A stretch of 64,000 nt of DNA. It comes from Inhella proteolytica (GTDB lineage Bacteria > Pseudomonadota > Gammaproteobacteria > Burkholderiales > Burkholderiaceae_C). A program made the translations under genes and the position numbers. The notes beneath the pieces are model-generated. The model was not told the DNA's origin. It did not search any database and saw only the letters and a program-made list of their open reading frames with translations. This document shows, one piece after another, positions 45,585 to 51,054 of the stretch (position 1 is its first letter; each line of letters starts with the position of its first letter). The DNA lies in contig NZ_JAEDAK010000006.1 of assembly GCF_016093275.1 (NCBI RefSeq), positions 1 through 64,000 of the forward strand, in the 5' to 3' direction.

Positions 45585-46652
45585 ATGATCGACATCGCTT
45601 TCGAAGCCCTGCGCCCGCTCGGCCTCAGCCCCACCATCGCCCTGCGCGCCGCGCAGATGCATGAACCCAGCGCCAGCCGCCTGAGCCTGGCCCGCGTCAC
45701 CGAAGTGCAGCGCGACTGCGTGACCCTGCACGACGGCATGGCTGAGCACAGCGCCCGCCTCTTGCCCCGGCTGCTGCAGCAGCTGCAATCGGAAGCCACC
45801 CAGCTGACCATCGGCGACTGGGTTGGCATGACCGTCGACGCCCATGCCCAGGCCTGGGCCGTCGAGCGCGTCGCCCCCATCACCCAGATCGCCCGCCGTG
45901 CCAACGACGGGCGGCGCCAGCTGCTGGCCAGCAATGTCGACGTGGCCCTGCTGGTGATGGGCCTGGACGCCGACTTCAACGCCCGTCGCATGGAGCGCTA
46001 CCTGGCCATGGTGCGCAGCTGCGAGGTCACGCCCGTCGTCGTGCTCACCAAGCAGGACATCGCGCCGGCCGCGCCCGAGCGCATCCAGGAGATGTACCGC
46101 CGCCTGCCCGCCACCGTGCCGGTGCTGCCGGTGAATGGCTTGTCCCACGAGGCCCGCACCGCCATCGGCCCCTGGCTGCACCCGGGCCAGACCCTGGTGC
46201 TGCTGGGCTCATCCGGTGCGGGCAAGTCCACGCTCATCAACACCCTGGCGGGCGCCGACCAGGCCACTGGCGGCGTGCGCAGCAGCGACGGCCGCGGCCG
46301 CCACACCACCACCGCGCGCTCGCTGCACCGCTGCGCGCAGGGCGCTTGCATCATCGACACCCCAGGCCTGCGCACCTTCCGCCCCGACGCCGACGCCCAA
46401 CAGCTCGCCGCCACCTTCGAAGACGTGCAGGCCCTGGCTCAGCAATGCCGCTTCCGCGACTGCCGCCACGAGAACGAGCCCGGCTGCGTGGTGCGCGCCA
46501 GCGTCGACGCCGACCGGCTGCAGAACTACCAGAAGCTGTTGCGCGATGCCCAGCGCGTCGAGATGACGGCGCTGGATCGCATCGAGCAACGCAACAAGTG
46601 GAAGGCGATCGGCAAGGCCGGCAGCCAGCGGGCGCGGGAGAAGCGGGCGTGA
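45585..46652 (+). CDS. rsgA: Ribosome small subunit-dependent GTPase A
   Basis: A 355-residue circularly permuted GTPase that helps late 30S maturation. It has an OB-fold N-terminus and the permuted order G4 (VVLTKQD), G1 (LLGSSGAGKSTLIN), G2/switch region (GRGRHTTTARSL) and G3 (IIDTPGLR). The C-terminal zinc knuckle is CRFRDCRHENEPGC. Its N-terminal region is longer and less typical than E. coli RsgA, and many Burkholderiales carry a second rsgA next to orn; whether this is the housekeeping copy is unknown. It starts 34 bp after the inverted-repeat element, which may therefore lie in its leader. Confidence 0.9.
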   Translation: MIDIAFEALRPLGLSPTIALRAAQMHEPSASRLSLARVTEVQRDCVTLHDGMAEHSARLLPRLLQQLQSEATQLTIGDWVGMTVDAHAQAWAVERVAPITQIARRANDGRRQLLASNVDVALLVMGLDADFNARRMERYLAMVRSCEVTPVVVLTKQDIAPAAPERIQEMYRRLPATVPVLPVNGLSHEARTAIGPWLHPGQTLVLLGSSGAGKSTLINTLAGADQATGGVRSSDGRGRHTTTARSLHRCAQGACIIDTPGLRTFRPDADAQQLAATFEDVQALAQQCRFRDCRHENEPGCVVRASVDADRLQNYQKLLRDAQRVEMTALDRIEQRNKWKAIGKAGSQRAREKRA

Positions 46653-46754
46653 GCGTGCCAGGCTGCGCCCCTCCGTGCAGGACGCCGGGGCGCGGCGCCG
46701 GCCCTGGCGTTCCGGGCCACGCCCACCCAACGAACCCTTTCGAGCGGAGTCCTC

Positions 46755-47141
46755 ATGATTGATCACCTGAGCCTCGTCGTCAGCGACTACGAGAAGAGCA
46801 AGGCCTTCTATGCGCAGGCCCTCGCGCCGACCGGGCATTCACGCCTGGTCGAGCTGCCCCCGAGGCCGGGTGCGCACGCGGGCAGCGCCGGCTTCTGCCA
46901 CGAGGACGGATCCGATTTCTGGATCGGCCCCGGCGTGGCGCTCACCCCGCCGCTGCACATCGCCTTCCGCGTGCCCTCGCGCGCCGCGGTGGACGACTTT
47001 CACCGGGCGGCTCTCGCCGCCGGTGGCCGGGACCACGGCGCGCCCGGCTTGCGGCCGCAATACCACCCGAACTACTACGGCGCCTATGTGCTGGATCCGG
47101 ACGGGCACAACATCGAAGCCGTCTGCCACGAGCCGGTGTGA
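46755..47141 (+). CDS. VOC-family (glyoxalase-like) protein
   Basis: A 128-residue single-domain VOC protein: MIDHLSLVVSDYEKSKAFYAQAL, then DFWIGPG, HIAFRVPSRAAVDDFHRAAL and the closing NYYGAYVLDPDGHNIEAVCH. His4 (first strand), the mid-chain His and the C-terminal Glu in NIEAV fit the metal site. Substrate unknown. GGAG before ATG 46755 is a good ribosome binding site. Confidence 0.85.
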   Translation: MIDHLSLVVSDYEKSKAFYAQALAPTGHSRLVELPPRPGAHAGSAGFCHEDGSDFWIGPGVALTPPLHIAFRVPSRAAVDDFHRAALAAGGRDHGAPGLRPQYHPNYYGAYVLDPDGHNIEAVCHEPV

Positions 47142-47159
47142 GCGCGACCGGCCAGGCCC

Positions 47160-47501
47160 TCAGCTCTCGGGGTCGTCCCCGAACTCGCGCAGTTCCTGCG
47201 CGCAGCGGCAGGCCTGGGCGATCCGCGCCGCCCACCGCACGGCGACCTCGCGCGAGGGCAGGCGCAGCACACAGAAGCCGCCGTCGAACTCCCGCGTCTG
47301 CGGATAGGTGGCCTGGCGAACCGTGCTGTCGGCCTCCACCATGAGGGGGGCGACTGCCGTGTGGATGCCGCCCGCGAACGCATAGACCCCTGCCGCCTTG
47401 GCCTCGCGAATGACCTGGCGCGCCGCCTCGCCCACGGCGGCCAGTTCCTCGGCGGGGACGTTCATCGCACTGGCGGGGAAGGAGATGAGGTAGTTCGGCA
47501 T
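47160..47501 (-). CDS. YCII-family protein (copy 1)
   Basis: A 113-residue protein starting MPNYLISFPASAMNVPAEEL. It is related to YCII/YciI and DGPF proteins: an alpha+beta fold with QVIREAKAAGVYAFAGGI and the FDGGFCVLRLPSRE segment that replaces DGPFxExKE. YCII members are small enzymes or fusion partners of ECF sigma factors; function here unknown. It has a close paralogue at 50563 in the same orientation, 24 differences over 113 aligned residues by my count. The two flank the HNH/tRNA module. Confidence 0.78.
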   Translation of the reverse strand: MPNYLISFPASAMNVPAEELAAVGEAARQVIREAKAAGVYAFAGGIHTAVAPLMVEADSTVRQATYPQTREFDGGFCVLRLPSREVAVRWAARIAQACRCAQELREFGDDPES

Positions 47502-47772
47502 CGTGGGGTCCTTGCGTTGAGCTCGGGGCTGTTTGTAAGGCCTGGGGCCTTGGGTAGGTGGGCGACGACGCGGCTGGGCTGCCGCAGCAGGCGGACAAGG
47601 ATCTGCAGCGAAGGCGTCGCGGGCCCATGCACAGCGGGTTCGGGAACCTGGCGCGGCGCGCAGCTTGGATTGGCCGGGTTGGCCGGAGCAGCTCATCGCG
47701 GCCACGAGGCGCTCGGCCATTCCACAAGCGCAAGCGCCCCCGGCCGAATGGCACGAGGGCGCAGTTCCTGGA
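47502..47772. other. Intergenic region between YCII copy 1 and HNH gene
   Basis: 271 bases. I see no gene, repeat or terminator that I can support; the frame running on upstream of the YCII start is compositionally biased (Pro/Arg rich) and looks non-coding. Confidence 0.4.
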
Positions 47773-48330
47773 TCAGCTCAGGCGAGACGCACGAGGCAGT
47801 CGGGCCGCGAGCCACTGATGCACGTCGGCCCGGATGTTCCGGCCCTTGAGCAGGAAGTCCTCGTGGCGGTTCGGCACATAGGGCAGGTAGAGCAGGGGCA
47901 TGCCCGCCTGCTCGGGCGTGCGGTCGGCCTTGGTGGCATTGCAGGCGCGGCAGGCGGCCACGGTGTTCATCCAGCTCAGGGCGCCGCCGCGGCTTTCCGG
48001 CACGATGTGGTCGATCGTCAGCTCCCGTTCCGGGGCCTGTTCGCCGCAGTACGCACAGGTGTGCCGGTCGCGCCGCAGCACCTTGGACTTGGCGTAGCAG
48101 GGCAGCTGATTGAACAGATTGACCCGCGAGGCACCGCGCAAGGCCACGATGGCCGGCACTTCCAGGGTGGATTGCCGGCCGGTGGCGGCATTCATGCCGC
48201 CGCGCAGCACCGCCATGGGCTCGTCCCCCAGCGACCACACCACGGCCCGGCTGGCCACGTGGCTGGCCGCGTCTTGCACGGAAATCCAGGCCTGCGGCAT
48301 TCCCGTGATGTCCAGCTGGAGCACTTCCAT
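47773..48330 (-). CDS. HNH endonuclease downstream of the tRNA array
   Basis: A 185-residue protein with a C-terminal HNH nuclease domain: RRDRHTCAYCGEQ (CxxC), LTIDHIVPESRGG (HNH His and Asp), SWMNTVAACRACNATKADR (CxxC and Asn). The structural zinc Cys pairs and the catalytic His are all present. The N-terminal half (LQLDITGMPQAWISVQDAAS) is a family-specific domain. AAGGAG lies before ATG 48330. It is co-oriented with and 120 bp downstream of the last tRNA gene. It might be transcribed with the array; whether it acts on DNA or tRNA is unknown. Confidence 0.88.
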   Translation of the reverse strand: MEVLQLDITGMPQAWISVQDAASHVASRAVVWSLGDEPMAVLRGGMNAATGRQSTLEVPAIVALRGASRVNLFNQLPCYAKSKVLRRDRHTCAYCGEQAPERELTIDHIVPESRGGALSWMNTVAACRACNATKADRTPEQAGMPLLYLPYVPNRHEDFLLKGRNIRADVHQWLAARLPRASRLS

Positions 48331-48375
48331 GGTCTCTCCTTGGTTTGAAGGGCAGCTGCACGCCAGCTGGGTCGG

Positions 48376-48396
48376 TGCAGGCCGGTTGATGGCCGG
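48376..48396. other. Hairpin between tRNA array and HNH gene
   Basis: GGGCCGG-CCATCAA-CCGGCCT, a 7-bp stem near the start of the gap between tRNA-Gln and the HNH gene. No T-run follows on either strand. It might be a processing or pausing structure. Confidence 0.3.
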
Positions 48397-48450
48397 CCCT
48401 TCTGAGGGGGCGGCAGGTGGCGCGGCAACGCGCGTGGTGACACAAGGGTC

Positions 48451-48525
48451 TGGCAGGGGCGCGCGACTCGAACGCGCAACACACGGCTTCAAAGGCCGTT
48501 GTTCTACCGATTGAGCGACGCCCCA
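48451..48525 (-). tRNA. tRNA-Gln (TTG)
   Basis: Cloverleaf of 75 nt including encoded CCA. Anticodon loop CTTTGAA gives TTG on a perfect 5-bp stem (ACGGC/GCCGT); T arm GCGCG-TTCGAGT-CGCGC. Position 1 is T and position 72 is T, a mismatch at the end of the acceptor stem with G73; a weak 1-72 pair is compatible with Gln identity. The D stem has one mismatch. Last tRNA of the array. Confidence 0.82.
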
Positions 48526-48536
48526 TCCGAACAAGT

Positions 48537-48612
48537 TGGCTCCGTAGGCAGGCTTCGAACCCGCGCACTCCCGGTTAACAGCCGGGCGCTCTACCTGCTG
48601 AGCTACTACGGA
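48537..48612 (-). tRNA. tRNA-Asn (GTT)
   Basis: 76 nt with CCA. Acceptor TCCGTAG/CTACGGA, anticodon stem CCCGG/CCGGG with loop CTGTTAA (anticodon GTT), T arm GCGGG-TTCGAAG-CCTGC, G73. All arms pair well. Confidence 0.93.
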
Positions 48613-48627
48613 ATGGGTTGGTTGGGG

Positions 48628-48702
48628 TGGCGCCTCCGGCACGAGTCGAACGTGCAGCCTTCGGGTTCGGAACCCGGTGCTCATCCATTGAGCTTCGGAG
48701 GC
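48628..48702 (-). tRNA. tRNA-Arg (CCG)
   Basis: 75 nt with CCA. Acceptor GCCTCCG/CGGAGGC, anticodon loop TTCCGAA (anticodon CCG), T arm GCACG-TTCGACT-CGTGC, G73. The outermost anticodon-stem pair is a C-A mismatch. The anticodon reads CGG. Confidence 0.9.
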
Positions 48703-48706
48703 GAGA

Positions 48707-48797
48707 TGGCGGATGCACTCGGATTCGAACCGAGGCGCCGGTGTGGACCGGCGACGGCTTAGCAAGCCGCTCCCTTAGACCGCTCGGGCATGCATCC
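48707..48797 (-). tRNA. tRNA-Ser (GCT)
   Basis: 91-nt class II tRNA with CCA. Acceptor GGATGCA/TGCATCC, anticodon loop TTGCTAA (anticodon GCT), long variable arm CGCCGGT...ACCGGCG, T arm CTCGG-TTCGAAT-CCGAG, G73. Only 4 bases separate it from tRNA-Arg. Confidence 0.93.
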
Positions 48798-48802
48798 TGG
48801 GT

Positions 48803-48891
48803 TGGTGCCGACGCTCAGGTTCGAACTGAGACGCCCTCGCGGGCGACGGCTTCTGAGGCCGCTGCGTCTTCCGTGGTTCCGCCACGTCGGC
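48803..48891 (-). tRNA. tRNA-Leu (CAG)
   Basis: 89-nt class II tRNA with CCA. Acceptor GCCGACG/CGTCGGC, anticodon loop CTCAGAA (anticodon CAG), variable arm CGCCC-GCGA-GGGCG, T arm CTCAG-TTCGAAC-CTGAG, A73 as expected for leucine. Confidence 0.93.
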
Positions 48892-48914
48892 AGGGGAAGG
48901 GGGGCCATGTCCTT

Positions 48915-48990
48915 TGGGGTGACCGGCCGGATTCGAACCGGCGATGCAAGGGTCACAACCTTGAGCCTTGGGCCGCTAGGCGACGGTCAC
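48915..48990 (-). tRNA. tRNA-His (GTG), without encoded G-1
   Basis: 76 nt with CCA. Acceptor GTGACCG/CGGTCAC, anticodon stem CAAGG/CCTTG with loop TTGTGAC (anticodon GTG), T arm GCCGG-TTCGAAT-CCGGC, C73. The base before position 1 is T, not the G-1 that normally pairs with C73 and is needed by most bacterial HisRS. Confidence 0.9.
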
Positions 48991-49010
48991 ACCAAAGGAC
49001 ACGGCAAGAC

Positions 49011-49086
49011 TGGCGCCACCAGCGGGTTTCGATCCCGCGGCCTCCGGTTCGACAGACCGGCGCTCTCCCAGCTGAGCTATGGCGGC
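49011..49086 (-). tRNA. tRNA-Asp (GTC)
   Basis: 76 nt with CCA. Acceptor GCCGCCA/TGGTGGC (one G-T), anticodon stem CCGGT/ACCGG with loop CTGTCGA (anticodon GTC), G73 as in Asp tRNAs. The T loop reads ATCGAAA, so the usual T54 is A. Confidence 0.9.
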
Positions 49087-49105
49087 ATAAAGGGATGGGA
49101 AGGGT

Positions 49106-49182
49106 TGGTCGGGGTGACACGGTTCGAACGTGCGACAGCTCGCTCCCAAAGCGAGGGCTCTACCTGGCTGAGCTACACCCCG
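49106..49182 (-). tRNA. tRNA-Pro (TGG)
   Basis: 77 nt with CCA. Acceptor CGGGGTG/CACCCCG, with the C1-G72 pair typical of bacterial proline tRNA; A73. Anticodon stem CTCGC/GCGAG with loop TTTGGGA (anticodon TGG). Confidence 0.93.
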
Positions 49183-49322
49183 ATGTTGTTTTGGTTGGAT
49201 GTGAAGGGAAAGGATGTCGGTGACGGGTTCCGACGCCACCCCAATCGTTGGTGGCCGGTTTCCGCCCCCGAAGCGTGAGCTCGACGGGGGCTTCTGAAGC
49301 GTGATGCAAGCCTGCGCAGACC
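49183..49322. other. Spacer inside the tRNA array
   Basis: 140 bases between tRNA-Glu and tRNA-Pro. I find no eleventh cloverleaf. A 7-bp inverted repeat GCCCCCG/CGGGGGC (about 49264-49291) is present. Confidence 0.4.
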
Positions 49323-49397
49323 TGGTGCCCCGTGTGGAAATCGAATCCACCTCTTCGGCTTGAAGGGCCGAGAACCTCACCAGAGGTCCAACGGGGC
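49323..49397 (-). tRNA. tRNA-Glu (TTC), unusual C33
   Basis: 75 nt with CCA. Acceptor GCCCCGT/ACGGGGC, D stem GACC/GGTT, T arm GTGGA-TTCGATT-TCCAC, A73. The anticodon stem TCGGC/GCCGA encloses loop CCTTCAA, giving anticodon TTC but C instead of the near-universal U33. Confidence 0.82.
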
Positions 49398-49451
49398 CGG
49401 TCTTCCATCTGGGCTGTCTCCGCACGCGACGAGCGGCAGCGCATCGCTGCA

Positions 49452-49473
49452 TGCCAGCGCGGCCGCGCTGGCA
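49452..49473. repeat. 22-bp perfect palindrome in the tRNA array
   Basis: TGCCAGCGCGG and its exact complement CCGCGCTGGCA meet without a spacer between tRNA-Gly and tRNA-Glu. It resembles a site for a dimeric DNA-binding protein or nuclease rather than an RNA hairpin. Confidence 0.55.
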
Positions 49474-49477
49474 CACA

Positions 49478-49507
49478 TGCACACCGGACCGGTCCGGTGC
49501 TTGTGCA
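49478..49507. repeat. Second palindrome in the tRNA array
   Basis: CACCGGACC-GGTCCGGTG (49482-49499) is an 18-bp perfect palindrome. Outer arms TGCAC(A) and TGTGCA extend it with a small bulge. It lies 4 bases from the 22-bp palindrome. Confidence 0.55.
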
Positions 49508-49522
49508 CGGGGACACCCCAGA

Positions 49523-49598
49523 TGGAGCAGACGGAGGGGATCGAACCCTCGACCTCAACGGTGGAAGCGTTGCGCGCTACCGACTGCGCCACGTCTGC
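49523..49598 (-). tRNA. tRNA-Gly (TCC)
   Basis: 76 nt with CCA. Acceptor GCAGACG/CGTCTGC, D arm GCGC/GCGC, anticodon stem CAACG/CGTTG with loop CTTCCAC (anticodon TCC), T arm GAGGG-TTCGATC-CCCTC, T73. First tRNA of the array. Confidence 0.94.
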
Positions 49599-49605
49599 AA
49601 GGCTT

Positions 49606-49640
49606 GTGAGGCAGCACCGCCCTATGCGGGCTCGCCTCAC
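49606..49640 (-). promoter_or_regulatory. Leader hairpin before the tRNA array
   Basis: In the array transcript GTGAGGC pairs with GCCTCAC, and an inner GCCCG/GGGC-type stem closes the loop. It lies between the boxA-like site and tRNA-Gly, comparable to structured rRNA leaders. Confidence 0.5.
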
Positions 49641-49647
49641 GGCAAGT

Positions 49648-49658
49648 TGTTAAAGAGC
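49648..49658 (-). promoter_or_regulatory. boxA-like antitermination site
   Basis: The minus strand reads GCTCTTTAACA, matching the core of the rrn boxA consensus TGCTCTTTAACA bound by NusB/NusE. It is 50 bases upstream of tRNA-Gly, so the array may be transcribed under antitermination. A possible -35 TTGACT lies at 49709-49704, without a clear -10. Confidence 0.6.
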
Positions 49659-49731
49659 GGCCCCCCAGGCCAGGCCCAAGGGCGCCAACGCACGCGCTGC
49701 GTCAGTCAACAGAGGTGGCAGCACGAGGCTG

Positions 49732-49771
49732 AAAACAAAGAGGCCCGGATCCTTGGGGGAGTCCGGGCCTC
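49732..49771 (-). terminator. Intrinsic terminator upstream of the tRNA array
   Basis: Stem GAGGCCCGGA/TCCGGGCCTC (10 bp, 12-nt loop) followed on the minus strand by TTTGTTTT. It would end a transcript coming from the 50090 region and insulate the array from it. Confidence 0.75.
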
Positions 49772-49794
49772 TTGCGAGCTTGGAAGATGTGCGC

Positions 49795-49974
49795 CTACGC
49801 GCCATCCTCTCCCGGTGGTTCCTGGTCCTCCTGATTCACCAACCCAGCATGGGCGTGGTGCCGGGGCGACCGGACCTGCGACGGCAGGGCATCAAGGCCA
49901 CTCACGCACGCACCCAGACTGGCGCTGCCCGGCAGGGGCGGCACTTGGGTGGCGGGGCGGTAGGTGCGGTTCAC
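49795..49974 (-). CDS. Candidate small ORF divergent from the regulator gene
   Basis: A 59-residue frame from GTG 49974 (N-terminus MNRTYRPATQVPPLPGSASL) that stops 23 bases before the terminator. Third positions are GC-rich as in real genes here, but the ribosome binding site is weak. The family is unknown. A promoter with a perfect TTGACA (50094-50089, minus) and an operator-like site in its spacer lies upstream. This gives a promoter-gene-terminator unit facing away from the regulator gene, like a small repressor-controlled gene. Confidence 0.38.
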   Translation of the reverse strand: MNRTYRPATQVPPLPGSASLGACVSGLDALPSQVRSPRHHAHAGLVNQEDQEPPGEDGA

Positions 49975-50068
49975 GATGCGTCCGTTGCGGTTGAAGAGGT
50001 TTTGGGAATTCTGCGGTGGTCAGGTTGGACAAGAAGCCCTTCGGCTCCTTGTGTCGATGGATTGAAGT

Positions 50069-50083
50069 GTGAAGAACGTTCAC
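50069..50083. promoter_or_regulatory. Operator-like site 3 (GTGAA-N5-TTCAC)
   Basis: GTGAA-GAACG-TTCAC, lying between a minus-strand TTGACA (50094-50089) and the expected -10 position. Occupancy would block the divergent minus-strand promoter. Confidence 0.6.
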
Positions 50084-50102
50084 AATCCTGTCAAGCGCAA
50101 CC

Positions 50103-50117
50103 GTGAAAAACCTTCAC
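50103..50117. promoter_or_regulatory. Operator-like site 1 (GTGAA-N5-TTCAC)
   Basis: GTGAA-AAACC-TTCAC, just upstream of a TACAAT -10-like hexamer (50121-50126, plus). With the site at 50131 it forms a 16-bp perfect inverted repeat (50103-50118 and 50130-50145) around that -10. Confidence 0.65.
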
Positions 50118-50130
50118 GCCTACAATTTGC

Positions 50131-50145
50131 GTGAAGGTTTTTCAC
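50131..50145. promoter_or_regulatory. Operator-like site 2 (GTGAA-N5-TTCAC)
   Basis: GTGAA-GGTTT-TTCAC, immediately after the TACAAT hexamer and at the first possible codon of the regulator gene. Binding here and at site 1 would repress the regulator's own promoter. Confidence 0.65.
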
Positions 50146-50538
50146 AACACAAACCCGGCGCTCGACGTGGCTTCCAGCATCACCACCATCCGCAGGCAGA
50201 ACGTCCTGAGCCTCTTCCAGACCTTTGCGGAGGAGCGCATCGCCGCCGGCGATCAGCCCAAGGGCCTGGAGGCCACGTTCGCAGCCCATCTGGGTGTGAG
50301 CGGTGCCACCTGGAGCATGGCCAAGTCCGGCAGCCGCCCCATCGGGGACAAGCTCGCCCGGCAGATCGAGCACAGCTGCGGCAAGGAGGCCGGCTGGCTG
50401 GACGAGGAGCGCGAACCCCAGGGCCTGACCGCCGCAGAGCAGCAGTTTCTGGCCATGGCCCTGCAGGCCTGGCGCGCCACCAACAGCGACGGCAGGAAGC
50501 AGCTGCGCGCGCTGATGAAGCAGTTCCGGTCCGCCTGA
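50131..50538 (+). CDS. Small lambda-repressor-like (XRE-type) regulator
   Basis: A protein of up to 135 residues. The region FAAHLGVSGATWSMAKSGSR-PIGDKLARQIE reads as a helix-turn-helix of the lambda-repressor-like class, followed by a C-terminal helical part (LTAAEQQFLAMALQAWRATN) likely for dimerisation. The start is unclear: GTG 50131 lies inside an operator-like repeat and only 5 bases from a -10-like TACAAT, so translation would be nearly leaderless. GTG 50167 is an alternative. Three copies of GTGAA-N5-TTCAC around its start suggest autoregulation. It sits beside the tRNA array and may control that module (inference). Confidence 0.68.
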   Translation: MKVFHNTNPALDVASSITTIRRQNVLSLFQTFAEERIAAGDQPKGLEATFAAHLGVSGATWSMAKSGSRPIGDKLARQIEHSCGKEAGWLDEEREPQGLTAAEQQFLAMALQAWRATNSDGRKQLRALMKQFRSA

Positions 50539-50562
50539 GCGTCCGGGCCGGTGCGCCGCCCT

Positions 50563-50904
50563 TCAGCTCTCGGGGTCGTCAAAGAACTCGCGCAGTTCCT
50601 GCGCGCACCGGCAGGCTTTGGCGATCTTGGCTGCCCACAGCTCGGCCGCTTCACGCGAGGGCAGACGCAGCACACAGAAGCCGCCGTCGAAGTCCTTCGT
50701 CTGCGGATAGGTTCCCTGGCTGAGCGTGCCGTCCCCGTCCACCCGCTGCGGCGGCATCGCCGCGTTGATGCCACCGGCGAACCTGTACACGCCGGCCGCC
50801 TTCGCCTCGCGAATGACCTGGCGCGCGGCTTCGCCCACGACGGGAAGCTCCTCGGCGGGGACGTTCATGGCGCTGGCGGGGAAAGAGATGAGGTAGTGGG
50901 GCAT
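50563..50904 (-). CDS. YCII-family protein (copy 2)
   Basis: A 113-residue paralogue of the gene at 47160 with the same start (MPHYLISFPASAMNVPAEEL) and end (AQELREFFDDPES). The 3' ends are also nearly identical in DNA (CAGCTCTCGGGGTCGTC in both). AAGGA precedes the ATG. The divergent middle (about residues 40-75) suggests an old duplication. The two copies are direct repeats bracketing the HNH/tRNA/regulator module. Confidence 0.78.
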   Translation of the reverse strand: MPHYLISFPASAMNVPAEELPVVGEAARQVIREAKAAGVYRFAGGINAAMPPQRVDGDGTLSQGTYPQTKDFDGGFCVLRLPSREAAELWAAKIAKACRCAQELREFFDDPES

Positions 50905-51054
50905 CGGGAGTCCTTCAATGGGAGACGGTGTTGTTGTCCAAGCCGGGGCCTTGGCGCTTGAGTTGCAGGAATCGCACTTCAGATGCCCTCGGCCCCCAAG
51001 GGGCGGGGCCCCGTGCTTTGGCCTGTCGTTCAACCGGACTCGGCCCGCCGGCGA

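Noticed and set aside
49183-49322. An eleventh tRNA in the gap between tRNA-Pro and tRNA-Glu
   Set aside because: No T-loop consensus or acceptor pairing could be found on either strand.
47773-50538. Prophage or full integrative element
   Set aside because: No integrase, terminase, capsid, relaxase or conjugation genes are present; only tRNAs, an HNH gene and a regulator.
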